Positions 37,505-48,880 of a stretch of 64,000 nucleotides of DNA are shown piece by piece. Under the pieces are notes generated by a model that was not told where the DNA came from, ran no database searches, and worked only from the letters and a program-made list of their open reading frames with translations. The DNA is taken from NCBI GenBank assembly GCA_037962975.1, contig CM075673.1, positions 164,196,667 to 164,260,666 on the forward strand, written 5' to 3'. Origin of the DNA: Clitoria ternatea (Eukaryota; Streptophyta; Magnoliopsida; Fabales; Fabaceae). The position numbers and the translations under genes are program-made. Each line of letters begins with the position of its first letter. Position 1 is the stretch's first letter.

Positions 37505-38700
37505 ACAATAACTCAATTATACCTATTGCATTTGCAATATTTGAAGGAGAGACTTTACGGACATGGATTTGGTTTTTAATTCGAATCAAAATCCATGTGA
37601 CATAGAAAACATGTATATGTATTATCTTCGATTGACACCAAGGTATCATGTCAATTGTAGCAAACCTCCAAAAAGGTTGGCAACCATTAATTGAATATCA
37701 TGTGTTTTGCATTAAACACATTGCAAGTAATTTCAATAACAAGTTTAAGAATGTCACATTGAAGTAAGACATACTGAAGTTGAGTACGTGTTAACATTAG
37801 TTTTTGATTGTTATCATATGAGTCTCATCCCTATCATTAGGGTTTTATAGTGCAAGTTGAATTTTGTAGGGTACATTATATGCAAAGCCATGTTTAACAA
37901 TAATTTAGAAAATTTTTGTGAAGTTAAACCAAAAATTGCAACCTGAATTTATGAATTCTCAAAAGAGCAATAGAGTATGGCTTATAATGATGACATACAT
38001 AGATTTAGCCATATGACCACTAATTTGTCCAAGAGCGTAAACAAAATATTGAAAGGTGCTTATAATATGCCAATCATAACAAAATATTCACGAATGATTG
38101 AGTACTTCATTCAATGAGGGGCTACGGTAAGAGAAGAGTTTAGTGAGGGGATGAGGTACATTAAGAAGTTAATGGAAAGGATATCTAAAAATCAGGCAAG
38201 TGCTTGCACACACCAAGTGCGTAGGTATGATGTACAAGGTAATTGTTTGAGGTTGAAGAAAGGTTTGACCCGGTTGAATAAGGAAAGGAAGGACATTTTC
38301 AATAATGTTGTCCATTGATCTATATTATGATTGTGGGAGGTTTCAAACATTAAGGTATCCTTGTTCACATGTTATTGCAATATGTCAAATAGTCAATGTT
38401 GATTAGTTTTGGTTCATTCATCCCATGTATACACAAAATAATATTTTGAACTCGTATTCTAGTCACTAGTATCCGATAGGTAATGATGAGGATATCCTTA
38501 TAACGGTGATGGATAGAAGCTAACGCCTGATACTTTACGGTTGCGACCAAAGAGTTGTCTTAAATCTTCCCAAACTTAGAATGAAATGGACTGGTTAACT
38601 CTAAACCTAAGCAAATGACATGCCAATGTTGCAAACAAGTTGGGCATAATTGTCGTCAATGCCTACGAAATACCAGAGAAACAAGCTCTTAGAACCAACC
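37505..38700 (+). pseudogene. Mutator-like (MULE) transposase, degenerate
   Basis: Translation in shifting frames shows the MULE transposase core: PIAFAIFEGETLRTW (about 37530), then HVFCIKHIASNFNNKFKN (about 37698), HMTTNLSKSVNKILKGAYNMP (about 38008), a SWIM zinc finger CDCGRFQTLRYPCSHVIAIC (about 38327) and a C-terminal knuckle CQCCKQVGHNCRQC (about 38620). There are several in-frame stops (for example a TAG and a TGA within 37570-37650) and frameshifts. An intact protein would cut and paste Mutator elements. The 5' part is missing, and the surviving 5' boundary is split by the solo LTR at 33696-37504. Only about nine codons' worth of match lies before the LTR. Confidence 0.85.
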
Positions 38701-39349
38701 TCGTTAAATACATAACTTATTATATGTTCAACTGTGTGTTAAAATGTTACTTTTTCAAAATGAATGTCAATGATTTAAATCGTATCATGTTTTTAACTTT
38801 CATACTTAGTCTTAATACAAATGTTAAAAGAAATAAATCCATTATCATGAAGCAACTATACAACTCAATTTGATAATAAACATCCCTAGCATTACGGTAT
38901 GGGTTCCTTCTTGGTTACAAATCAGGTATCTCCTCATTCGCTCCCAAGCTAATAGAACCCGTCGCTACAAATAAATCCATGTTTAGGTCTAACCCTTGAC
39001 CAAGTTTATGTGAGGATCCTTCCTTTCTATGCATTACAAGAGTTATGTTTAGTGTCAGTAACTCTTATATAAAGGTGGTGAGAGACTGAGTTGGTGAGGG
39101 AACATAGCCACTGCCTACCCCACCTAAATTATCACCTGGTTGTCCAAAAAATGGTCAAAGTTAGGGTTATATAATAAAATTGTTTACTGTTGTCATAACC
39201 CCGAGATAGATATTCATACGTTCACCATGGTGAAACCAAATTGAGATGGAATAAACTAAAAACCATACTCTCGAGGTGGCAATGGGGGTAGATTGAAAAT
39301 AACTCATCCTTATGCGTTCTCCCCTGACAATCCCTTCACGCCTATTTTG
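38701..39349. other. Unassigned sequence between MULE relic and satellite
   Basis: No supportable frame. It could be the remaining 3' part of the Mutator-like element. The satellite begins near 39350. Confidence 0.5.
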
Positions 39350-42300
39350 TATACATTCATCATTGGACAAAATCTGCCAATTCTCTTAGAGAAATCCGAC
39401 AAAACTTCAGGCACAACCTTGCAATGCCTTTCAAAGCGAGGCCGTAAAAAATTACACAAAAATTCTACCGCTCAGTTTTATCGTATTTTCGTGGGCTATA
39501 GCCTTGAAATTTGGCTAAAAATTGATCGTTGAAGAAAATATGCCTCTTCTCTTAGAGATATCCGATGAAACTTTAGGGACAATCCTATAATGCCTTTCTA
39601 AGCGTGGCCGTAGAAAATGCCACAAAAGTCAACCGCTCAGTTTTCGTGGGCTACAACCCTTAAATTTGGCTAAAAATTTATCGTTAGAGAAAATCTGCCC
39701 CTTCCCTTGGAGAGTCTGACCAAACTTTAGTAACAACCCTACAATGCCTTTCTAAGCACGGCCGTAAAAAAATTACGTAAAAATTTAACAACTCGATTTT
39801 GTCATATTTTCGTGGGCTATATAGTCTTCAATTTTGGCTAAAAATTCATCATTGGAGAAAATCTGTCCCTTCTCTTAGAGAAATCTGAAGAAACTTCAGG
39901 GACAACCCTACAACGCCTTTCTAAGCGTGGCCATAAAAAATTACACAAAAATTAAACCTTTCAGTTTTGTCATATTTTCAGGGGCTATAGCCTTCAAATT
40001 TGGCTAAAAATTCATCGTTGGACAAAATCTATCCTTTCTCTTAAAGAAATCCGACGAAACTTCAAGGACAACCCTACAATGCCTTTCAAAGCGAGACCAT
40101 AAAAAATTACACAAAAATTCTACCGCTCGATTTTGTCGTATTTTCGTGCACCATAGGCTTGAAATTTTGCTAAATATTCATCGTTGGACAAAATCTGCTT
40201 CTTCTCTTAGAGAATGAAACTTTAGGGACGACGCTACAATGCCTTTCTAAGCGTGGCCGTAGAAAATGACACAAAAATTCATCCGCTTAGTTTTGTCATT
40301 TTTTCATGGGCTATAGCCTTCAAATTTTGCTAAAAATTTATCGTTGGAGAAAATATGCCATTCCCTTAGAGAAATCTGACCAAACTTTAGGGACAACCCT
40401 ACAATGCATTTTTAAGCATGACTGTAAAAAAATACGTAAAAGTTCAACAACTCGATTTTGTCATATTTTCGTTCATATAGCCTTCAAATTTGCCTAAAAA
40501 TTCATTGTCAAAGAAAATCTGTCCCTTCTCTTAGAGAAATTTGACGAAACTTCAAAGACAACCCTACAATGCCTTTCTAAGAGTAGCTATAAAAAATTAC
40601 ACAAAAATTCAACCTTCGGTTTTGTCATATTTTCGTGGGCTAAAGCCTTCAAATTTAACTAAAATTTCATCGTTGGACAAAATCTGCCACTTCTTTTAGA
40701 GAAATCTGATGAAACTTCAAAGACAACCCTACAATGTCTTTTAAAGCGAGGCCATAAAAAATTACACAAAAATTATACCGCTTAGGTTTTTTGTGATAAC
40801 CCTACAATGCCTTTCTAAAATAACACAAAAATTGATTGATGGACAAAATCTGACCATCCCCTTAGAGAAATCTGACAAAATTTAAGGGATAACCCTACAA
40901 TGCCTTTCTAAGCGTGGTCGTAAAAAATCATGCAAAAATTTAACCTTTTGATTTTGTCATATTTTCATGGGTCACCTTTAAATTTGGCTAAAAATTGATC
41001 GTTGGAGAAAATTTGCCCCTTCTCCTGGAGAAATCCAACAAAACTTCAGGGATAACCCTACAATGCTTTTCAAAGCAAGGCCATAAAAAATTACACAAAA
41101 ATTCAACCCCTCGGTATTGTCATATCTTCATGGGCTATATAGCCTTTAAATTTGATTAAAAATTTATCGTTGGAGAAAATCTGCCCCTTCCCTAGGAGAA
41201 ATTCGACCAAACTTCAGGGACAATCCTACAATGCCTTTCTAAACGTGGCCGTAAAAAATTCTAAAAAAATTCAACCACTCGGTTTTGTCATATCTTCCTA
41301 GGCTATAGCCTTTAAATTTGACTAAATATTCATCGTTGGAGAAAATCTGCCCCTTCCTTTGGAGAAATATGATGAAACTTTAGAGACAACCTAAATATGC
41401 CTTTTTAAGCGTGACCGTAAAAAATTATTCAAAATTCAATGGCTCGGTTTTGTCATATTTTTATGGGATAATTATTCAAATTTGGTTAACAATTCATCGT
41501 CGGAGAAAATTTGCCCATTTCCTAGGCGAAATCCAGTGAAACTGCAGGGACAGCCCTACAATGCCTTTTTAAGCATAGCCATCAAAAATCATACAAAAAT
41601 TCAACTGCTCGATTTTTTCACATTTTCGTGGGCTATATAGCCTTCAAATTTGGCTAAAAATTCATCGTTGAAAAAATTATCCCTATCTCTTAGAGATATT
41701 CAATGAAACTTCAGGCACAACCCTGCAATACCTTTCTAAGCGTAATTCAACTGCTTGGTTTGACATATTTTCGTGGGCTTTGCCTTCAAATATGGCTAAA
41801 AATTCATCGTTGGAGAAAATCTGACCATTCTCTTGGAGAAATCTGATGAAATTTCAGGGACAATCCTACAATGCCTTTCTAAGTATGGCCGTAAAAAATA
41901 ATGAAAAAATTCAACCGCTGGATTTTGTTATATTTTAATGGGCCATAACCTTCAAATTTGGCTAAAAATTGATTGTTGGAGAAAATTTGAATCTTCCCTT
42001 GGATAAATCTGACCAGACTTCAGGGACAACCCTACAATGTCTTTCTAAGCGTGGCCGTAAAAAATCATGCATAAATTTAACCACTCGATTTTGTCATATT
42101 TTCGTGGGTTATGACCTTTAAATTTGGCTAAAAATTGATCGTTCGAGAAAATTTCCCCTTCCCCTGGAGAAATCCGACGAAACTTCAGAGACAACCCCAC
42201 AATGCCTTTCTAACTATGTCGTAAAAAATCATGTAAAAATTTAACCGCTAGGTTCGGTCATATTTTCGTAGGCTTTAGCCTTCAAATTTGGCTAAAAATT

Positions 42301-45300
42301 TATCGTTGGAGAAAATCTGTTTATTCTCTTAGAGAAATCCGACAAAACTTCAAGGATAACCCCATAATGCCTTTCAAAGCAAGGCAATAAAAGATTACAC
42401 CAAAATTCTACCGTTCGGTTTTATCGTATTTTCATGGGCGTATAGCCTTGAAATTTGGCTAAATATTCATCATTGGACAAAATCTGCCTCTACTCTTAGA
42501 GATATCCGATGAAACTTTAAGGACAACGCTACAATGCCTTTCTAAGCGTGGCCGTAGAAAATGATACAAAAATTCATCTGCCCAGTTTTGTCATTTTTTC
42601 ATGGGCTATATAGCCTTCAAATTTGGCTAAAAATTTATTGTTGAAAAAAATCTGCCCTTTCCCTTGGAGAAATCTAACTAAACTTTAGGGACAACCCTAC
42701 AATGCCTTTCTAAGCATAGCCGTAAGAAATTACATAAAAATTCAGCAACTCGATTTTGTCATATTTTCGTGGGCTATATAATAGCCTTCAAATTTGACTA
42801 AAACTTCATCGGTGGAGAAAATCTGTCCCTTCTCTTAGGGAAATCTGACGAATTTTTAGGGACAACCATACAATTTCTTTTTAAGCGTGTGGCCATAATA
42901 AATTGCACAAAAATTTAACTTTTCAGTTTTGTCATGTTTTCATGGGCCATAGCCTTCAAATTTGGCTAAAAATTCATCGTTGGACAAAATCTGCCCCTTC
43001 TCTTAGAGAAATCCAATAAAATTTCAAGGATAACCCTACAATGTCTTTTAAAGCGAGGCCATAAAAAATTATAAAAAAATTCGACCACTCGGTTTTGTCG
43101 TATTTTTATGGGCGTATAGCCTTGAAATTTGGCTAAATATTTATCGTTAGACAAAATCTGCCTTTTCTCTTAGAGATATCTTATGAAACTTTATGGATAA
43201 CCCTACAATGCCTTTCTTAGCGTGGCCATAGAAAATGACACAAAAATTCAACCGCTCAGTTTTTGTCATTTTTTCGTGGGCATAGCCTTTTAATTTGGCT
43301 AAAAATTTATCGTTGGAGAAAATCTGTCCCTTCTCTTGGAGAAATCTGACCAAACTTTACATACATTCCTATAATGCCTTTTAAAGCATGACCGTAAAAA
43401 AATACGTAAAAATTTAACAACTCGGTGTTTTCATATTTTTGTGGGCTATATAGCCTTTAAATGTGGCTAAAAATTCATCGTCGGAGAAAATCTGTCCCTT
43501 CTCTTAGAGAAATCTGACGAAACTTCAGGGTCAACCCTACAATGCTTTTCTAAGCATGGCCATAAAAAAATACACAAAAATTCAACCTTCGGTTTTGTCA
43601 TATTTTCGTGGGCTATAAGCCTTGAAATATGGCTAAAAATTCATCGTTGGACAAAATCTGCCCCATCTCTTAAAGAAATCTAACGAAACTTTAGGGACAA
43701 CCTTACAATGCCTTTCTGAACGTGACCGTGAAAAATAATGCAAAAATTCAATCACACAGTTTTGTCATGTTTTCGTGGGCTATTATATCCTTCAAATTTG
43801 GCTAAAAATTCATCGTTGGAAAAAATCTACCCCTTCTCTTAGAGAAATCCGACAAAACTTCAAGGACAATCCTACAAATCCTTTCTAAGTGTGGCCGTAA
43901 AAAATTACATAAAAACTCAACCGCTCTGTTTTGTTATATTTTCATGGGCTATATGCCTTCAAATTTAGCTAAAAATTCATCGTTGGAAAAAGTTTGCTCA
44001 TTCTCTTAGACAAATCTGACGAAACTTCAGGGACAATCCTATAATACCTTTCTGAATATGACTGTAAAAAATCATGCAAAAATTCAATTGCTCAGTTTTG
44101 TCATATTTTCGTGCGCTATTCAAATTTGGCTAAAAATTCATTGTTAGAGAAAATCTGCCCATTCCCTTAGAGAAATCCGACGAAACTTCCGGGAACACCT
44201 TACAATGTCATTCTTAGCGTGGCCGTAAAAAACGTACACAAAAATTCTATCGGTCGGTTTTATTATATTTTCGTGAGTTATAACTTTGGCTAAAAATTCA
44301 TTGTTGGAGAAAATCTACCCCTTCCCTTGGAGAAATCCGACCAAACTTCAGGGACTACCTACAAGTCCTTTCTAAGCATGACCGTAAATATATTACGTAA
44401 AAATTTAACCGCTCAGTGTTGTCATATTTTCATGGGCTATATAACCTTCAAATTTGGCTAAAAATTCATTCTTAGACAAAATCTGCCCCTTCTCTTAGAA
44501 AAATCTGACGGAACACCAGGGACAATCCTACAATGCCTTGCAAAGCGTGGGCGTAAAAAATGACATAAAAACACAACCGCTCGATTTTGTCATATTTTCA
44601 TGGGCCTTTAATTTTGGCTAAAAATTCATCATTGAAGAAAATCTACCCTTTCCTTGGAGAAATTCGGCCAAAATTCATGAAAACCCTACAATACCTTTCT
44701 AAGCATGGCCGCAAAAAATCATGCAAAAATGCAACTACTCAATTTTTTCATATTTTCGTGCGCTATAGTCTTCAAATTTGGTTAAAAATTTATCGTTGAA
44801 GAAAATTTGCCTATTCCCTCAGAGAAATCCGACGAAACTTCAGGGATCACCCTACAATGCCTTTCTAAGCGTGGCTGTAAAAAATTACATAAGAATTCAA
44901 TCGCTCGATTTTGTCATATTTTTGTGGGTTGTATGGGCGTATAGCTTGAAAATTTGGCTACAAATTCATTGTTGGAGAAAATCTATCCATTCCTTGGAGA
45001 AATCTAATGAAACTTTAGGGACAACCTTAAAATCCTTTTCTAAGCATTGCCACAAAGAACAATGACAAAATTCAACCACTCGATTTTGTCATATTTTCGT
45101 GCGTAATTAACCTTCAAATTTGGCTAAAAATCATCGTTTAAGAAAATATGCCCTTTCCATGGAGAAATGTGATGAAAGTTCTGGGACAACCTTACAAAGC
45201 CTTTCTAAGCTTGGCCGTAAAAAAACATGCGAAAATTTAGCCGCTCGATTTTGTCATAATTTCGTGGGTTGCCTTTAATTTTTACTAAAAATTTATTGTT

Positions 45301-45424
45301 AGAGAAAATCTCCCCCTAGCCATGAGAAATCTGATAATACTTCAGGAAAAACCTTATAATCACTTTCTAAGCATGGCCGCAAAAGATCATGTAAAAAATC
45401 ATCTGCAAGAAATTTGATGAAACT
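39350..45424. repeat. Diverged satellite array, unit about 165 bp (about 37 units)
   Basis: A landmark TGCCTTTC recurs at 39425, 39591, 39745, 39914, 40080, 40240 and 40405, that is every 154-169 bases, and so on to the end. Each unit contains in order TTCATCGTTGGAGAAAATCT, a CCTTCTCTTAGAGAAATC block, AAACTTCAGGGACAACCCTA, a TAAGCGTGGCCGTAAAAAAT block and TTTTGTCATATTTTCGTGGG. Units differ by many substitutions and small indels, so the array is old or poorly homogenised. No unit codes for protein; short frames here are by-products. I do not recognise the family. Confidence 0.93.
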
Positions 45425-45680
45425 TGTAACGCCCTTTGTTACACCTTAATAAATACTATAAAAATTCATAATTTTTTTTACTAAAGAAATGATTGTTAAA
45501 AGGAAACTATCGGAATAAATTACATATATCATTTCTAAAATACCTCATAAATATTACTAAAACTTTATAAAGTAATTTTACATTCATCCAAAGAAAATAA
45601 ATATTAAACATTATAAGAAAGAGAGGAAACTCCATGACCCAGAAGCAGTTACTTAATAACTTTATTTATTCATTGGACCA
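45425..45680 (-). mobile_element. Outer solo LTR of the Tekay-type family, left part
   Basis: Begins TGTAACGCCC (the reversed LTR end) and continues as a minus-strand LTR until the insertion of the complete element at 45681. The other part is at 56363-59246. The host sequence on both sides is satellite, and the flanks AAACT (45420-45424) and AAGCT (59247-59251) form a 5-bp target duplication with one change: the satellite word AAACTTCAGGGACAACC is split exactly there. Confidence 0.9.
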
Positions 45681-48600
45681 TATAACACCCCTATTTTTAT
45701 TTTTATATTAAAATTTTGAAGGAATTAAATTATGGTTCTTTAGAACTTTTTAATCTACGTATTATTTATGATTTTTTGGAATTTTTTGGAATTTTGGAAT
45801 TTTTTAATAAAAATAATATTTTTTAAATAATTTTAAAATCATATAAGTGACTTAAATTAAAAATATTTATAAGAAAGTGAATTTAAATTATAAGAAAATT
45901 TTCTAAAATCCGTTTCAAGTAGACTTATCTAAAAATTATCGGTTTGAGCAAAATCTTAATTTTTTTCCAATCGTTAAAAAATTAGAAACGTATCAATAAA
46001 TTTTTATTAACATAAAATTTTAGATTTTTAAAATTTCAACTTTATATTACTTATTATAAAATTAGTGAGGACTGATATAATATCGCTAAATTTCAAAAAG
46101 GACTCATTTTGAATATTTAAAATATACCGAGTGAAAGGTTACTATTTGGCTTAATAATTCTGCCGACAGTTACTATGCAGAACACTGTGCATGTACGAAA
46201 TTTTCAAAGAATGCATAGTAACCTGGAATAAAAAATTCAAAAATGCATAGTACTTTTATATTAAAATAATAGAATGCATAGTAAATTTTTTTCCTATAAA
46301 TACCGAAGGATTTCTTCTTTAGAATTCACAATTTCAGATTAAGTTTTCTTAATATAGTAGTGCTAGTGAGATAGTGGTGGAAGTGAGAGAGAGAAGAAAA
46401 GTTTTTGGAGAGAAGGTTCTGCCAAAATCCTAAGGTAAGAATACTTCTCTTTTATATTTTTTAGGGTTATTTTTATATCGTTTTTAGAAATCTGTTATTA
46501 TACTAGAAACAATATTATTTTAAGTTACTATTCTGCATAGTAAAATACTATTTCAACAGTAAATTACTATTCAAATAGTAAATTACTATTTACTGTTACT
46601 ATTTACCGTTACTATTCACGATTTACTATTTACCGTTACTATTCACGTTTTACTATTTACTGTTACTATTCACTATTCACTACTCACTATTCACTATTCA
46701 CTATTTACTATTCAGAATTTACCATTTCTGTTTTAAGTAGTAATCTTAATCTTCGTCTTATGCTTATACTGAAATAAAATTGATATTAATATTTCTAGAA
46801 ATCGGAGGCGCAAAGCAAATCTCTTTTTGGTAACGACTCAAGGTAAGGGGGAGTGAGATAAGAAGTATAATATGAAAAGACATAAGAATAATGGGAGGAG
46901 TCCCCTACTCCTTTTAAATTTAATAATATTATTATTTTAAAATATTGACTTTTTAACTTAAAATTTTTAATAAATTTTAAATTAAATATCCGGTTTAACT
47001 AACTCTAACATACCTATGCAAAGACTTGGACCATTATGACCTATATGGACTGGACTATACCTATGCAAGGACTTGGACCATTATGACCCATATGGACTGA
47101 ACTATACCTATGCAAGGACTGGATTATATGGACTTACATATACCTATGCGAGGAATTGACCAAAAGGACTAAAATTGACTATATTAATAATCATTAAATT
47201 TTGTATTATGATATGTATTAATGATATTTAATTGATTTGATTATGATTTGATTATGATTGATTGATGATATTTAGTTATGATTGATACTGTTTGATTTTG
47301 ATTGATGATATTGTAATGTGGAGTTTGAGCATATAGCGAGCATGACGGAAAGCTAAAATTCAGTAAGAATTTCTTACCTTACTCTTTAAATTTTATTATC
47401 TTTTATCTCTTCTTAGAAATTATTTTTAACTTTATTTTCAATATTTAGAATAAAAAAAATTAGTATTTATTTTAGAAATAAAATATTTTATGAGAATTTA
47501 TTTAATTAAATCTTGAGTTAAAGAAAAATTTTGTAATTTTAAGTATTTTTGGTTAATAATTATTCTCTTTTAATAAAACAAAATTTTTTGAAAGAAAATT
47601 ATTTTATTTTTCCAACTTAATAACTAAATATATTTGGAAATAATTGAGATTTCTAAATTTGACTTTGTTAAGATTTAATTTGAGAAAGATTATGTAAAGT
47701 TTTATATGAGAAAGTTTTTAGATATTTAAGGCTTAGAAACTCAAATTTCAGTGAGATTCAAAAACTGTACCAAATTTATTTCTGTGGGACAGAAATTCAG
47801 AGAATCGAGAAAATGTACAGTTTATTGAAATAATGTTGTAAACCTTTAAGGGATTTAATAATTGAGTTTCTAAAAGCCTTAACCAACTCAATACGCGAGT
47901 AGTTCATGCGTCATGAATCATTAAAGTGAAATGAAATAATATTGTCTGGGGACGGATTATAGAAACCGAGGATACATTAGAGGAGGCTTAATTACGAGCC
48001 TTGGGATGAGAGGGTGTGAAAGGGTGCTTCAGGGGAGCTGGGGTAGCTCCCTAGTGTCGAGTACTTTCACAATAAAAACTTTCTCAATCTGACTAGTCTC
48101 TAAGTATTTCCATACCAGTTGAGCTATTCATATTATTATTATCCGGACTTATGGAACAGTGTAAACTCCTGGTTGGCCTAGTGCAAATTAAAATTTAAGG
48201 GCCCACATATATAGGTAAGTTATGATAAAGATATTGCATAACATTCATGCATTCATAATTGATTGTGTATGTGATTGTGATTGATATTATTATGTATTGG
48301 TTGTGAAAACCCTTTGTTGCTTATGTCTTATTCGGAAATATTATATTCTATTTCTCACTCCTTTCTCCGTGTTTTTGTTTCATATATTCTAAATTGATGG
48401 TTCAGAGGGAAGGATCGAAGAATATCAGCAGTAAATATAGCACGTTCTAGAAAGGGAGCTCGGTATGAATACCGTGGTCCAATGAATAAATAATGTTAAT
48501 TAGTAACTGCTTCTGGACCATGGAGTTTCCTCTCTTTCTTATAATGTTTAATGTTTATTTTCTTCGGATGAATGTAAAATTACTTTATAAAGTTTTAATA

Positions 48601-48735
48601 ATATTTATGAGGTATTTCAGCAATAATGTATATAATTTATTCCGATAGTTTCTTTTTAACAATCATATCTTTAGTAAAAAAAAAAAATTACGAGTTTTTC
48701 TAGAATTTATTAAGGTGTAACAGAGGGTGTTTACA
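45681..48735 (+). repeat. 5' LTR of the complete element (3,055 bp)
   Basis: Starts TATAACACCC (TG changed to TA) and ends GGGTGTTTACA with one extra T relative to the 3' LTR. Compared with the 3' LTR it has an extra 11-bp TTTTTTGGAAT-type unit near 45780 and about 25 bp that the 3' copy lacks near 47690. Confidence 0.95.
46295..46302 (+). promoter_or_regulatory. TATA box of the 5' LTR
   Basis: CCTATAAATACCGAAGG. It is followed by an AG-rich leader and, 132 bases on, a consensus splice donor CCTAAG/GTAAGAATAC (exon side ends 46434); a second donor-like CTCAAG/GTAAGG ends at 46842. It is presumed to drive genomic RNA. Confidence 0.65.
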
Positions 48736-48738
48736 AAG

Positions 48739-48750
48739 TGGTATCAGAGC
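48739..48750 (+). other. Primer-binding site (initiator tRNA-Met)
   Basis: TGGTATCAGAGC, three bases after the 5' LTR. This is the usual plant gypsy primer site for initiator tRNA-Met. Confidence 0.95.
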
Positions 48751-48880
48751 AGTTAATCCAATAGGCCTGGGGAAAAGGTCTATCTTGCTTGGTCTGTAAA
48801 CTCTGTATAGGTAGAATATCTGACTTGGTAGTAACTGTGATTGATGTGACAAATCTCAGTTACTGTGAAACAGGAAACTA

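Noticed and set aside
39293..45065. Recurring 60-95-codon frames in the 40-45 kb region
   Set aside because: They fall at shifting phases of the diverged 165-bp satellite and none is conserved from unit to unit.
48739..48750. tRNA-Met-like sequence
   Set aside because: Only the 12-base primer-binding complement is present, not a tRNA gene.
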